Of a DNA stretch of 64,000 nt, positions 1 to 10,894 are shown piece by piece. Made by a program: the position numbers and the translations under genes. The DNA is from Planctomycetota bacterium (GTDB lineage: Bacteria > Planctomycetota > Planctomycetia > Planctomycetales > Planctomycetaceae), in NCBI GenBank assembly GCA_022600195.1, contig JAHZKX010000062.1:62001-126000 (forward strand), given 5' to 3'. The notes under the pieces are model-generated. The model ran no database searches. It was not told where the DNA came from and worked only from the letters and a program-made list of their open reading frames with translations. Position 1 is the stretch's first letter. Each line of letters starts with the position of its first letter.

Positions 1-1543
1 ATTCTCGTCTGGCAAGAACGCAGCGCTGAATGCGAAGGTCGCTACGAAAAATCTCGCACCCTACGACGGTGTTTCCGGGCAATTTGAGGTGGCGGCCAGC
101 GACAAAGAGGGGAAAGACTTTCGAGCGCATGGATGGCTTCAGTATGTTGGCAAGCACTACCTGCAACACGCCGGATCGAAACAGTACTTTTTGAAAGTCG
201 GTGCAGATGCACCCGAAACATTGCTCGCTTACAAAGACTTCGACAACACAATCGCCGGTAAACCAAAAGGAGTCCCGTTGAAAACGTGGGGGCCGCATGT
301 GAAGGATTGGAAGGCCGGCGATCCGACTTGGAAAGACGGCAAGGGCAAGGGGCTGATTGGTGCGATCAATTACTTGTCTGGCAAGGGCTGTAATGCATTT
401 TCGTTTCTGACGTACAACGCAGGCGGCGACGGGGACAATGTCTGGCCTTTTATCCATCGCGATGACAAGCTGCATTATGACTGTTCGAAACTTGACCAAT
501 GGGGCATTGTGTTTGACCACGGAACCAACCTGGGCATGTATCTCCATTTCAAGATGCAGGAAACAGAAAACGATGACCATCAAACAAAAGGTAAAAAACA
601 AGTACCCGAATGTCTGGATGGTGGCAATCTCGGCGTGCAGCGAAAACTTTATTGTCGCGAGTTGATCGCCCGTTTTGGTCACAACCTGGCATTGAACTGG
701 AACCTCGGCGAGGAAAACACCCAAACGACAGCACAACAGCAGGCGATGATTGATTACATCGCCGACCTGGACGCTTACAATCACAATATTGTCGTTCACA
801 CGTTTCCAGGGCAACAAGATCAGGTCTATCGGTCGCTCATTGGAAAAAAGTCGAAGCTGACGGGTATGTCACTGCAAAACAGCGAACTGGAAACCACACA
901 CGCTCAAACGGTGAAATGGGTTCGCGAGTCAGCCAAAGCCGGCAAGCCGTGGGTCGTCGCCTTTGATGAATCGGGGAGTGCCGCTCACGCTCAATGCCCC
1001 GACCTCGGCTACAACGGATTCGATGGACGCGACCGCGAAGGCAAGATGATTTATACGCAGCACAAAGTCCGCAAACAAACCTTGTGGGCCGTGCTGATGG
1101 CGGGGGGAGCAGGCAACGAATACTACTTCGGTTATAAATTTGACCAGAACGATCTCAAGTGCGAAGACTGGCGCAGTCGCGACCAAAGCTGGGACTACTG
1201 CCGCATCGCTGTCAATTTCTTCCACGAGCATCACATCCCATTCTGGACGATGACAAACGCCGATGAACTGGTTGGAAATCCAAATCATGGCGTATCGCGA
1301 TTCTGCTTCGCCTCGCAGGGAAACCTCTACCTGGTTTACCTTCCACAAGGCGGAACCACGAAACTCGATCTGTCTGATGCAAAGGGCAATTTTAACGTCA
1401 AGTGGTTTAATCCTCGTGCTGGCGGCGACTTAACAACAGGTTCCGTGAAGTCAATTACTGGTGGAGGGAAAGTCAACCTGGGATCACCTCCTGTGGATCC
1501 CAAAGAGGACTGGCTAATCGTAGTTCGCAAAAAAAGTAAATGA
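1..1543 (+). CDS. DUF5060-type glycoside hydrolase / putative collagen-binding domain protein (5' end outside window)
   Basis: The frame is open from base 2 through the listed ORF start ([33 protein letters not shown]...), so the gene is truncated at the left edge. The fold looks like a TIM barrel ([38 protein letters not shown]), with a C-terminal beta domain ending [11 protein letters not shown]. Confidence 0.75.
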   Translation, partial: FSSGKNAALNAKVATKNLAPYDGVSGQFEVAASDKEGKDFRAHGWLQYVGKHYLQHAGSKQYFLKVGADAPETLLAYKDFDNTIAGKPKGVPLKTWGPHVKDWKAGDPTWKDGKGKGLIGAINYLSGKGCNAFSFLTYNAGGDGDNVWPFIHRDDKLHYDCSKLDQWGIVFDHGTNLGMYLHFKMQETENDDHQTKGKKQVPECLDGGNLGVQRKLYCRELIARFGHNLALNWNLGEENTQTTAQQQAMIDYIADLDAYNHNIVVHTFPGQQDQVYRSLIGKKSKLTGMSLQNSELETTHAQTVKWVRESAKAGKPWVVAFDESGSAAHAQCPDLGYNGFDGRDREGKMIYTQHKVRKQTLWAVLMAGGAGNEYYFGYKFDQNDLKCEDWRSRDQSWDYCRIAVNFFHEHHIPFWTMTNADELVGNPNHGVSRFCFASQGNLYLVYLPQGGTTKLDLSDAKGNFNVKWFNPRAGGDLTTGSVKSITGGGKVNLGSPPVDPKEDWLIVVRKKSK

Positions 1544-1592
1544 TCCGTTTTAAAAAGAGAGAAAAAGTTCAGAAGTGAGTAACCGGGGGCTC

Positions 1593-1671
1593 TATCCAAT
1601 CTAACTCAGTTTGAGCTACACAGTGCTAGCCGTCCTTTCTTTCATTGCGTGCTTTTCGTGGTAGTAAAAAA
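1593..1671 (+). repeat. Interspersed intergenic repeat, copy A
   Basis: ccaatct...cagtgctagccgtcctttctttcattgcgtgcttttcgtggtagtaaaaaa. Shares blocks with copies at 3209 and 7421. Confidence 0.75.
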
Positions 1672-1829
1672 TCAGGAACCTGTAGTCATGCTGTCATAAA
1701 AAAGCGAATTAGTTCACAGGCGATTGGCACTACGGGCACGCATGCCGTTACAATATGCGATATTCTGAGTAGGCAATGGTTCCACCACATCCCAATAGAA
1801 AATTTCGGTCCACAGATGCGAGAGACACC

Positions 1830-3173
1830 ATGACGCAACAGACTTATTGTCCCCACCGTTTACTTCTTGGTTTTTCAGCCGCCCTGCTCGCGGTGTGCTT
1901 ACTTTTCCCAAACAAGGCATTGCCCGCAGACAAACCCGGCGGGATCACATCACTCTCAGAGATCCTGCCTGGCAAGCCCTGGCCGGAGCGCAGGAAGGAA
2001 ATCGAGCGACGATGGCTCCAGCTGCTCGGCGATTTTCCGACCGAAATTCCTGACCTGCAACCCAAGATGAAGGAAGTGGAGCGAAAGGACGGAATCACGC
2101 GGTATCACGTCAGTTTCCAAACGGAATCAGACGATCGTGTGACGGCATGGCTGCTCGTGCCGGATGCCGCACGCCAGAAACCGACGCCCGCGGTGATCTG
2201 TGTTCACAGCACAACATGGGGTTCTGGCAAAGATGCCACCATTGGACTCTCCGGTCGTCGGCCCGTTGATCCTCCCCGCGATTCGCAAGTCGGAGCCGAC
2301 TACGGCCTGACGCTTGCTCAGCACGGATTCGTCACGCTCAGCATCGATCTGTTGACCGACGGCGAACGGATCGACCCCATTCACCGCGTCATGGACACGC
2401 GCCCTTTCTATTTGAAACACCCTAATTGGTCAATCGTGGGCAAGAACACCTGGGACATTATGCGCGGAGTGGATTTTCTGCAAACGCTTAACTTTGTCGA
2501 TCATAGCCAGATCGGCTGTACGGGATGGTCACTGGGCGGCCACACCGCGATCTTTGCAGCAGCCTTCGATCCGCGAATTACCGCCACTGTTTCGAACGGC
2601 GGAGTACTCGACTGGTATCGCCATGCTGACGCCTGGTCGCGAAAACCGGCTTCGTGGACACCGTGGAAAAAAGGAGACAAGCCGACGAGCAGCAAGAAAC
2701 TCGAACGTCGCTTCGGCTTCAAAACGAATAGTGGGCCCTACATCTATATCAAAAAGTTTCGACCGTATATTGAAGACCAGTCGAAGCAGATACCGGTCGA
2801 CTTCGACAGCTTGATGGCGCTGGTCGCACCGCGCCCGCTGTTGATCATTTCGACGGAACAGGAGTTTTATCGCCACAAGTTCTTTCCCAAGGCGCGTAAT
2901 ACGCTCGATGTGTATATCAACTGGCGAGACACCAAAGGGTTGCCGAGTGTTCTCAAGGCACGACAGGAGCGGTTAGGTTACGATCTGACACTGGAATACT
3001 ACAATACGCAGCACGGCATGAAACCTGACAAGATTCAGCGACAATTCAGCGAGTTCGGAGCCGGCGACTGTTTCAGCTGGTTTTCATTTCCCGGAGGCCA
3101 CGCCTTCCCCGGCGTCACACGCCGATTAACCTTCGCCTGGTACGATCGCTGGCTGGGAAGAACCCTGCATTAA
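1830..3173 (+). CDS. Secreted alpha/beta hydrolase (dienelactone hydrolase / acetyl-xylan-esterase-like)
   Basis: Signal peptide MTQQTYCPHRLLLGFSAALLAVCLLFPNKALPA; nucleophile elbow GWSLGG; APRPLLIIS motif. Internal ATG at 1830 preferred over the ORF start at 1776. Confidence 0.85.
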   Translation: MTQQTYCPHRLLLGFSAALLAVCLLFPNKALPADKPGGITSLSEILPGKPWPERRKEIERRWLQLLGDFPTEIPDLQPKMKEVERKDGITRYHVSFQTESDDRVTAWLLVPDAARQKPTPAVICVHSTTWGSGKDATIGLSGRRPVDPPRDSQVGADYGLTLAQHGFVTLSIDLLTDGERIDPIHRVMDTRPFYLKHPNWSIVGKNTWDIMRGVDFLQTLNFVDHSQIGCTGWSLGGHTAIFAAAFDPRITATVSNGGVLDWYRHADAWSRKPASWTPWKKGDKPTSSKKLERRFGFKTNSGPYIYIKKFRPYIEDQSKQIPVDFDSLMALVAPRPLLIISTEQEFYRHKFFPKARNTLDVYINWRDTKGLPSVLKARQERLGYDLTLEYYNTQHGMKPDKIQRQFSEFGAGDCFSWFSFPGGHAFPGVTRRLTFAWYDRWLGRTLH

Positions 3174-3208
3174 AGAATAGGATGACTCTAATTCACCTGA
3201 CGAGAGTC

Positions 3209-3267
3209 GCCAATCTAAGCAGCACAGCACAAGCCGCCGTCATTTCATGTTCGTGGTAGTAAAAAAA
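3209..3267 (+). repeat. Interspersed intergenic repeat, copy B
   Basis: ccaatctaagcagcacagcacaagccgccgtcatttcatgttcgtggtagtaaaaaa. Sits 36 nt after the preceding stop codon. Confidence 0.75.
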
Positions 3268-3330
3268 CGAGAACTATTCACACGCGTCATTCCCAGGGTG
3301 AAATTGTGGGGAGACAACTCTTTTGAAGTG

Positions 3331-5052
3331 TCAATTGGAGGTCGGAGCCGAGTCCGCACGTTTTCCGTATTGGTATTCGCTTTCGACTGCGCTCAGCTTT
3401 CGATCCTCCTTGCTGAGCGTCATCGCATGGAGTCGCGCGCGAGTCATATAAAACTTAAGGCGAATCTCTTTACCCAATAGCTTGCTCAAGTCGGCATTGC
3501 CCTTCCAGCGGACGGGATGGTCGAGGGCGTCCCCATGTATCTTCTGCGACTGCGCCTTCGTAAAGCCTTCAATCGGTTGCCAGTCGTCCGTTAAAGCCTC
3601 CACGTGAATAGATCCCGACATCCAGGTGGCAGCGTTGAGGAACAACTTGGGGTGCCGCACTGTAAACGGCTTCGTCACAACCCGGCACGGACCACGATCG
3701 ACATCACTTGTTTCAAGCGAGGCAAACCGGTCGCGCTTGAAAGTAGCAAGAGCCGCACCACAATGCAGAACTTCGGGCCCGATCTGGGCCTGCGCCGCGT
3801 TATGGGGGTAGTTGAGTGCGGCGTAATAAAGATACACCGTATCATCGACAATAATCGGTTCGGGTTGGGAACAAGCCATCGCCATGTAATCGTAGTAGCC
3901 CAGCGATCCGTGTGGGATAAATGGCTCCCCTCGACAGACGCGCGTAAAGTTGATTCCATCGCGGCTTGTCGCGAGATGAATATTAATCGGTTGCGGCGAA
4001 CGCAGATAAAACACACTCATATAACCGACATATGTCTGCCCGAGCTTATGGCAACCGAATTGATAGAGTTCGGTATCGGGTGGATCATCCGGATCCATGC
4101 TGAGTATGAATTGGTGGTTCTCCCATTTTTGCAGATCATCACTTTCAGCGTAGGCATAAGAGCGATAGTAACGATCGACGGCCCGCCGATCACCGTCGGC
4201 CTGGTTCGCGATCATTCGTTCGCTGAACTCCGGAATGATTCGGCGATACACAACCCATTTCTGTTTCGCTTTGTCATAGATCAAATGCATCAGACAGTCG
4301 TCTCCCTTCCCGGAGACATCATTCGGCGTCTGCCAGAAGGGAGAGCTGGCACATGACCAGTGGATGCCGTCGGGCGACGTGACAATGTGTGCTCCGCGCC
4401 GATGATCTTGAACAATCGCCAGGGCGACAAATTTCTCGCTGGCATTGCGGGGGTTGGGATGCTTGTTCACTCCCCAGAAGAAGGCCTTCTTTCCCTGCGG
4501 CTTTGCGGGTTGAGTTGGCACAACAAAACTCTGTTTCTCCTGGAAGCCTGCTGCGGGCGTTGCGGAAACCGAATCACTGGTAAAGATAATATTATGATCG
4601 CGCCGACCTGCAATCTCCATCAAGCCAAGATCGGGTTTCTCCCAGTGGACACCGTCTTTTGAGGTGAAATAGCACATGTACGCCGAGTGACCATCCACGA
4701 ACTTTGACTTCAGACCACTGCCAGTTCGAGCCCACATCTTGAAGAGCTTATCCTCCGGGTCATACATTGTGGTATAGGGCTGAATAATATTTCCATCACA
4801 CCAGCGATCACAGCGGACCACTGGGTTCAATAAATGTTTCTTTGGCTGATGCAGCTTGCGCGATACTCCTGGCGTGACTTCGATCATCTCGTTGTCGAGA
4901 AACAGCTCAGTTATGAAATCGGCGTCTGTTTCTTCTTTTGGGTTGCCGGAGGGAAGAGATGCTTTGGTCTGATTCGAAATTCCACCGAGTGCAATCAGTC
5001 CTGCCCCAGCCGCTCCTGTGAGCTTAATGAACTCTCTACGGTCTGTATTCAT
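3331..5052 (-). CDS. Tat-exported protein, probably five-bladed beta-propeller glycoside-hydrolase-like
   Basis: Twin-arginine signal MNTDRREFIKLTGAAGAGLIALGG. Repeated propeller-like blocks (SKDGVHWEKPDLGL, SPDGIHWSCASSPF, SRDGINFTRVCRGEPF). Confidence 0.75.
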   Translation of the reverse strand: MNTDRREFIKLTGAAGAGLIALGGISNQTKASLPSGNPKEETDADFITELFLDNEMIEVTPGVSRKLHQPKKHLLNPVVRCDRWCDGNIIQPYTTMYDPEDKLFKMWARTGSGLKSKFVDGHSAYMCYFTSKDGVHWEKPDLGLMEIAGRRDHNIIFTSDSVSATPAAGFQEKQSFVVPTQPAKPQGKKAFFWGVNKHPNPRNASEKFVALAIVQDHRRGAHIVTSPDGIHWSCASSPFWQTPNDVSGKGDDCLMHLIYDKAKQKWVVYRRIIPEFSERMIANQADGDRRAVDRYYRSYAYAESDDLQKWENHQFILSMDPDDPPDTELYQFGCHKLGQTYVGYMSVFYLRSPQPINIHLATSRDGINFTRVCRGEPFIPHGSLGYYDYMAMACSQPEPIIVDDTVYLYYAALNYPHNAAQAQIGPEVLHCGAALATFKRDRFASLETSDVDRGPCRVVTKPFTVRHPKLFLNAATWMSGSIHVEALTDDWQPIEGFTKAQSQKIHGDALDHPVRWKGNADLSKLLGKEIRLKFYMTRARLHAMTLSKEDRKLSAVESEYQYGKRADSAPTSN

Positions 5053-5372
5053 CTGTACGACCTCGTGTAAGTTGCAAACGAGATTTCACGCGCTGACATC
5101 AGACTATGCGATAACCGTTCGTCAAAACCGTCCACTGGCAGGCTGCCCCAATCGATAACTTTACAATGAGTCTACTGCACACTGTTTGCGAGTTCAAGCA
5201 TTTCTTGCATTGCTCCCTCGACGCACGCACGCATCGAACTGACATTGACGGGCTGTCCTGCCGGTAACGATATTCCTTCGACCTGTTGATCCCTCGTTGC
5301 GATTCGAAAAAGAACGGTGTAACATTAATACAGACCGCGATTTATTCCTGACGACTTCCTGGGAGAGGCAAC

Positions 5373-7400
5373 ATGGCCCGTTTTCATTGGATTGCTCTTA
5401 TCGTCTGGCTGGGGATGACTCAGTCTGTTTTTGCTGACGAGCCGATTCCGCCACAAATTGCGGATCTCTATCTCACCGATGTCGCACTGGAGCCGATTAC
5501 CGTCAATAAGGGAAACAGCGTCATCTATGTTCGGCAGCGAGTCGATCCCCAAACCCGTTCCCCAAAGAAGTCTCTCTGGCGGGTCGATGCGACACAGAAA
5601 CCACGGGCGATGGAAGCGGGTGAACCAGATGCCTTCGGCCTGCAGCGTTCCCCCGATGGAAAATGGATTCTGTTTCTCTCCACCGGGCCCTTTCCCGATG
5701 GCACACCCGCGTTCAAACCCGTTCCCCCGTATTCCGATACCGCCGTGGATATCTGGTTAATTCCGACTGCAGGAGGCCAGGCTATTCCACTGGGCGGACC
5801 CGGGAAACCCTATGGTCGGGTGATAACGGATCGTTTTTATGGCCGCGTCTGTTTTTCACCGGACGGAAAAAAACTGATGTTCGTTGCCGATGAAGGCCAG
5901 GATCCACGCACCGAACAGGAACGCCGAAACAACGTGCTCGTTGTGCGGGAAGATCAGGGCGAAGGTTATGAAGGCTATGGTCCCACGCAGGTCTGGGTGG
6001 CGGATCTCCTCGACGCACCTCAAGATGTGGCCGCGAAAACCATCACCCGCATCACCCCCGGCGATCATTGGTACGGCGAACCGCAGTGGTCGCCCGATGC
6101 TTCGTTCGTAGTCGTACACGCCAATCGCACGCCCGAACAGGAGTCGGTGCGTTACAGCATCAATCACGACTATGACCTCTGGAAGATTTCACTGAAAGAT
6201 AAACAACTGGAGCAGTTGACGAAGGGGCCGGGCCCCGAGTTTTCGGCGCGGATCTCGCCCGATGGCAAACGGCTGGTCTGCCTGAGCTCGCCCCGTTATA
6301 AAGGCCCGCATCAAGATATCTATAATCTGACGGTGGTGGAATTAAAAGAGGACGGAGCCAAGTCGCACGTTCTGTACGATCACCATCAACGGCAGGCAGG
6401 CAAACCTCCGCATCTTTCACCGGTCAACCCCTTACCCCAGCAGTGCTGGCTCGACAACCAGCGTGTGACGTTCAACTCGATTCAAGGCGTGAAAACAGTA
6501 CGACAGGCGGTGAATCTGAATGAAGGCCCCGAGGCCATCGATGTGGAATATCCATCCGCTCCCAGGCGGAGTCCGCTGCTTCCCGCCAGCAATCCAAAAA
6601 TCGGCAAGCGATTACGCGGGCAAGTGGACCTGATTCACTGGAAGAGTTTCGATGGCCTGGAAATCGAAGGCATTTTGACCACGCCACCGGCTTCCGTAGC
6701 CAGGCCCCCCTATAAGCTGCTGGTCATACCACATGGCGGCCCGCATCATCGTGCCGCCAGCGGTCACGGGTTTAGTACGCAATTTTTCGCTACCCGGGGT
6801 TATGCCGTCTTCCAGCCGAACTTCCGCGGCTCAACCGGTTATGGCCTGAAATTTCTGAATGCAGATCGAAATGACTTCGGGGGCGGCGACATGCAAGACA
6901 TACTTACCGGCATCGACGATCTGGTGAAGCAGGGCATCGCCGATCCGAAGCGACAATTTGTCTATGGCGTCAGTTATGGCGGTTACATGACAAGCTGGCT
7001 CGTGGGGCAGACGCATCAGTTCCGTGCCGCCGTGGCGCAAAACGCGGTAACCGATCTCAACGTCATGTGGCATCTGAGCGATCTGCAAAGCTGGACGGAA
7101 TACGACATGAGCGGCTACCCCTGGGAAGTCCCCGACCGAATGCGGAAACACAGCCCGCTGACTTATGCCCACAAAGTCCAGACACCCACGCTGATTCTGC
7201 ATTCCTTAAATGACCGCCGTTGTCCGGTGGCAATGGGTAAAATGTTTTATCGGGCGTTGAAAGAAACGGGCGTCGACACGCAGATGGTCCTCTATCCCAA
7301 CGAAGGCCATCCCATCAGACAGCTCCCCCATCGCGAAGACGTGTTAGTACGAATCCTGGACTGGTTTGAAAAACACGACATTAAGGGAAACGCACAGTAA
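5373..7400 (+). CDS. S9 family (prolyl oligopeptidase-like) serine peptidase with N-terminal beta-propeller
   Basis: VYGVSYGGYMTSWLVG nucleophile motif, GGPHHRA, C-terminal NEGHPI; signal peptide; WD40-like SPDGK repeats. Confidence 0.93.
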   Translation: MARFHWIALIVWLGMTQSVFADEPIPPQIADLYLTDVALEPITVNKGNSVIYVRQRVDPQTRSPKKSLWRVDATQKPRAMEAGEPDAFGLQRSPDGKWILFLSTGPFPDGTPAFKPVPPYSDTAVDIWLIPTAGGQAIPLGGPGKPYGRVITDRFYGRVCFSPDGKKLMFVADEGQDPRTEQERRNNVLVVREDQGEGYEGYGPTQVWVADLLDAPQDVAAKTITRITPGDHWYGEPQWSPDASFVVVHANRTPEQESVRYSINHDYDLWKISLKDKQLEQLTKGPGPEFSARISPDGKRLVCLSSPRYKGPHQDIYNLTVVELKEDGAKSHVLYDHHQRQAGKPPHLSPVNPLPQQCWLDNQRVTFNSIQGVKTVRQAVNLNEGPEAIDVEYPSAPRRSPLLPASNPKIGKRLRGQVDLIHWKSFDGLEIEGILTTPPASVARPPYKLLVIPHGGPHHRAASGHGFSTQFFATRGYAVFQPNFRGSTGYGLKFLNADRNDFGGGDMQDILTGIDDLVKQGIADPKRQFVYGVSYGGYMTSWLVGQTHQFRAAVAQNAVTDLNVMWHLSDLQSWTEYDMSGYPWEVPDRMRKHSPLTYAHKVQTPTLILHSLNDRRCPVAMGKMFYRALKETGVDTQMVLYPNEGHPIRQLPHREDVLVRILDWFEKHDIKGNAQ

Positions 7401-7420
7401 AAGCATCGTGCTCAATCCCA

Positions 7421-7495
7421 ACCAATCTGAGCGGCACGGCGCTAGCCGCCGTTACGAATGTTCGTGTCTTTCGTGCTTTTCGTGGTAGAAAAAGT
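7421..7495 (+). repeat. Interspersed intergenic repeat, copy C
   Basis: accaatctgagcggcacggcgctagccgccgttacgaatgttcgtgtctttcgtgcttttcgtggtagaaaaa. Sits 21 nt after the preceding stop codon. Confidence 0.8.
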
Positions 7496-7617
7496 TGAGT
7501 CAAAACGATCAACGCAATTCAGAATGTTACCCCTGTGGTTTCCTGCTCGCTATGCGCGGCCCGAATTGTATTCGGGCCCATCCATTCTCTTCTTTATTGA
7601 TCTCACCGGTTCAGCTT

Positions 7618-9144
7618 TTACTCCAACTCCGGCGGTACACTCCCATATGCCCAGGGGTTGTTACTAAATGCAGGAGCCCCCGGTCGCTGTAGTAGTTTGT
7701 CGGGGGTTAGCTGTTTGGAAAGTTCCATAGCCGCGTCGACCATTTGTGGACCCGCGGTGATGATCAGGTTACTGTATCCCGTCAGGCGGGTCTCATATCC
7801 ACCGCCGTTTTTGTCGAACGCTTCCTTGGTCGGCACATATCCCACACAGCCATTCGCCAGCGAAACCGGGAACGTCATCGGAAACGGGCTGCCCGCTTTG
7901 ATGTCGAGACCCAGTTGACAGAAAAACTCCGCCGGATCAGTTAACAATACAACGGGACCAATCTGCACCGCCTGGATTTCCACTTCTGCCACAGGTTCCT
8001 TTTGCAAACGGGCATCCAGCAGCACGATCTCTTTCGCGAACACCCAATCAACGGCGTTCGACTTGGCCGGTCCCGCTTTCACGGTCGCAATCGCTTTTTT
8101 CACTCGTTCCGGAGTTGGTTTCCGCCGCGGAATTTTCAGCATCTTGGTTTTACTGGCGATAGTTTCAAAGTTACCACGCGGCATCGAGAGCAGCACTTTC
8201 ACCGCTTCCGCTCCCACGCGACCACCCACAAAACGAGCCGACTCTTCACTCGGACGCCGTGCGAATTTCGACAGATTATCTACCTGCGTCACATCCCCCG
8301 AAGCACCTGCCAGAAAGACGACAATCGCATCTTTGCCATACACGCCACGGATGACCTGCTCGACATAGTAGATATAATTTGCCGAGATGCCGCCTGGATT
8401 GGTGGTGGCGTGACACACGAAATTCACAATGCAGCCCTTTAACTCTCCCTGCTCATCCCACACGCCAATCACGCCGACTTCCGGGTCAACCGGGCCCGCG
8501 GGTTTCACAATATCAGGATTACCGGGACGCGGGTGGGTAAAGGACAAACCATTCCGCATGAAAAATCGACGGTTAAAGGCAACCTGTTCTTCAATGCCCA
8601 CGCCCGCACCACACTGGGAGGCATTTCGTTTCTTGTAAGCTTCGCAGATGGCTTCCACACTCTGATCAACGACCGTTTCCAGATAGGCGGCATCAGCCGT
8701 CGATGATTTCTCGTAAGCCAGCTCTTGCACAAATTCAGAAGCATGATCGTATTCGCCGGGCAGAATCATACCCATCGGCCCCGAAGAGTGAGAGTGCGTG
8801 GCGTGCAGCAGAATCGATGTCGCGGGAATCTTACATTTGGCCTGTACGCGTTTTCTAATCTCATTCACATTAACACGACGAATAAATAACGCATCCAGAC
8901 TCACCACCGCCACCACATTCTTGCCATTATCAAAGACGCCCGCCCGCGTTTTGCACGGATCATGAAAAGAGCGATGAAACGATTTTCCATAACCGCCCGG
9001 CTGCTCCATTCCGATTTCAGGAGTAATATCCCGTTCGGCAAAACCAACTTTAATCTGTTGCGCTTCCGCCGCCAGAGTCATCGTCGGCAGAAACAACAGG
9101 AGTGAGAGTGAGATCGTTTTGCAGCAATGAGAGAGTACGTTCAT
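7618..9144 (-). CDS. Neutral/alkaline non-lysosomal ceramidase-like secreted protein
   Basis: KVGFAERDITPEIGMEQPGGYGKSFHRSFHDP, LLHATHSHSSGPMG, VNFVCHATTNPGG, FLAGASGDVTQ. Internal Met before the signal peptide (MNVLSHCCKTISLSLLLFLPTMTLAAEA) preferred over the ORF start at 9234. Confidence 0.88.
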   Translation of the reverse strand: MNVLSHCCKTISLSLLLFLPTMTLAAEAQQIKVGFAERDITPEIGMEQPGGYGKSFHRSFHDPCKTRAGVFDNGKNVVAVVSLDALFIRRVNVNEIRKRVQAKCKIPATSILLHATHSHSSGPMGMILPGEYDHASEFVQELAYEKSSTADAAYLETVVDQSVEAICEAYKKRNASQCGAGVGIEEQVAFNRRFFMRNGLSFTHPRPGNPDIVKPAGPVDPEVGVIGVWDEQGELKGCIVNFVCHATTNPGGISANYIYYVEQVIRGVYGKDAIVVFLAGASGDVTQVDNLSKFARRPSEESARFVGGRVGAEAVKVLLSMPRGNFETIASKTKMLKIPRRKPTPERVKKAIATVKAGPAKSNAVDWVFAKEIVLLDARLQKEPVAEVEIQAVQIGPVVLLTDPAEFFCQLGLDIKAGSPFPMTFPVSLANGCVGYVPTKEAFDKNGGGYETRLTGYSNLIITAGPQMVDAAMELSKQLTPDKLLQRPGAPAFSNNPWAYGSVPPELE

Positions 9145-9243
9145 GGGAAAACTCGCTATATAGTTTGGTGGGAAATGTGAGGGATTAACATCTAACAATG
9201 ATTTAAACAGAATCAAAAACGGCAGGCTACTCAATGAGCGGGA

Positions 9244-10677
9244 TTATTTTCCAAGCTGTTTCAAATTACCAAACAGGTTGTCATCGATCTGATTGTCCTT
9301 GCCGTCGATCACTTTAATCGAATAAGATTTTTCACTTCCCGGCAGATCGCTCTGAATCAGACAGTCTGAAATCCGGCTGCTCGAAACGTTCTTCAGTAAC
9401 AAACCCTCTTTGGCATAATCGAGAATCGTACAACCGGTCACATTCATCCGACGCGAATTTCGAATTTCCAGCGCGGGGGTTTCGTCACCGGTGCCTGTAA
9501 TTTGATTGCCACTGATCGTGCAGCCGTCGCAGTCGGTAAACAGCATGCCGACCTGCGCAGTCGCACCATCACGATAGTGATAGCGGGGGTTGCGATCCAG
9601 CACATTGTTCGAAACCAGAATGTTACGACAATCGTGAATGCGGACGTTGTGCTGATATCCTTTCCACATGGTATTGCCGGTAACCGTCACGCCGCGGGCG
9701 CTGGTGATCTCAATATTGGTCTGCACATCAGACAGCACATTGTCAGCGATAGTAATATTGCCATCACGGTATTCGCTGGAGTGCGGGCGGACGAACGCAT
9801 TTTCATTAATACGAATATTGGCAGAACCGGGCGCATAATGATCGTGTTGAATCGTACAGCCGACAATGGCGATCTCACCCACCATCGCCCCTTCTGAATC
9901 GATCAGTACATTCGCCGTCGGCTCCGAGTTTTCGTCTCCCATGTTGCCTTCAATATCACACGTGCCGATCTGAATGTTCCGAATATCTCCCTTCCGCACT
10001 ACCACACCACCGCCGGCGTTGTAAGAAATGTGGCAGCCGACGATATTAGACTGGTGGATATTGACATGATCATAAAAGATGCCCGCACCGCGGTTCTGAT
10101 AGATATGACAGTTGGAAACAATCACATTTCGATTGCGTTTCACAAAGTGAATTCCATGCAATGCGCGGCGGATCGTCAGGCGTGTCAGCGTAATCTGCAT
10201 CGTTCCCGTCGCCTCGATTCCGCAGGCTTCCGGGTGATCACCCACGATTTCCAGGCCGTCTACCATCGGCGAACGCTGGTTGAGCCAGACATTTTCTTTC
10301 ACGGTATGCGGGCTGGCTGTACCCGCATGCGTGCCGATAAATCGAAATGCAGGGCCTACGCCCGCCATAATAATCGTGGCGGTTCCATCCGAACTGAGCG
10401 AGGTTGGCCCCAGTTTATCCAGATCGATCGAAATCGTTTTCGTAATCCGATAGACGCCCTTGGGAAATGGAATCTGCCCCTGCCTGGAATCGACGGCTTT
10501 TTGAATCGCGTCTGTGTCATCCGCTTTTCCATCGCCGATGGCGCCGAACGATTTCACGCTCGGAGTCGCTAACGATTGAACGGGCTGAGACTGATTTTGT
10601 GAGTTACCGTCGCTTGAGGAAATTACCAGATAACCGACGACCAGGAGCGTTGAAAAACAAATCACAATTCCACGCAT
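9244..10677 (-). CDS. Right-handed beta-helix / pectate-lyase-superfamily protein
   Basis: N-terminal VKSFGAIGDGKADDTDAIQKAVDS motif, then successive beta-helix rungs (VTGNTMW, ISGNQITGTG, VTGCTILDYA). Confidence 0.9.
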   Translation of the reverse strand: MRGIVICFSTLLVVGYLVISSSDGNSQNQSQPVQSLATPSVKSFGAIGDGKADDTDAIQKAVDSRQGQIPFPKGVYRITKTISIDLDKLGPTSLSSDGTATIIMAGVGPAFRFIGTHAGTASPHTVKENVWLNQRSPMVDGLEIVGDHPEACGIEATGTMQITLTRLTIRRALHGIHFVKRNRNVIVSNCHIYQNRGAGIFYDHVNIHQSNIVGCHISYNAGGGVVVRKGDIRNIQIGTCDIEGNMGDENSEPTANVLIDSEGAMVGEIAIVGCTIQHDHYAPGSANIRINENAFVRPHSSEYRDGNITIADNVLSDVQTNIEITSARGVTVTGNTMWKGYQHNVRIHDCRNILVSNNVLDRNPRYHYRDGATAQVGMLFTDCDGCTISGNQITGTGDETPALEIRNSRRMNVTGCTILDYAKEGLLLKNVSSSRISDCLIQSDLPGSEKSYSIKVIDGKDNQIDDNLFGNLKQLGK

Positions 10678-10894
10678 AAAAATTTACCTTGCCTCAATGT
10701 TATTGAAAATCTGAGTAGGGGACTGCCCTCACTATTGTAAGCGGAATCGCAGACAGATTGCTATTGTCGATTGGATTTCCTGTTCGAGAGTCTCTGATTT
10801 CGTGGTTTTGTATTTTTACATCAGGATAAGTCTACAGCACGACTTTACTTTTTAGACTCAACTGGATTATGTTGTGCGGGACTGATAATGATTC

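Noticed and set aside
42-266. 74-aa minus ORF at the left edge
   Set aside because: Antisense to the truncated hydrolase gene, which is open to the window edge.
3604-4356. 250-aa + strand ORF
   Set aside because: Antisense to the Tat-exported propeller protein, which has a clear signal and motifs.
10030-10572. 180-aa + strand ORF
   Set aside because: Antisense to the beta-helix protein; no domain evidence.
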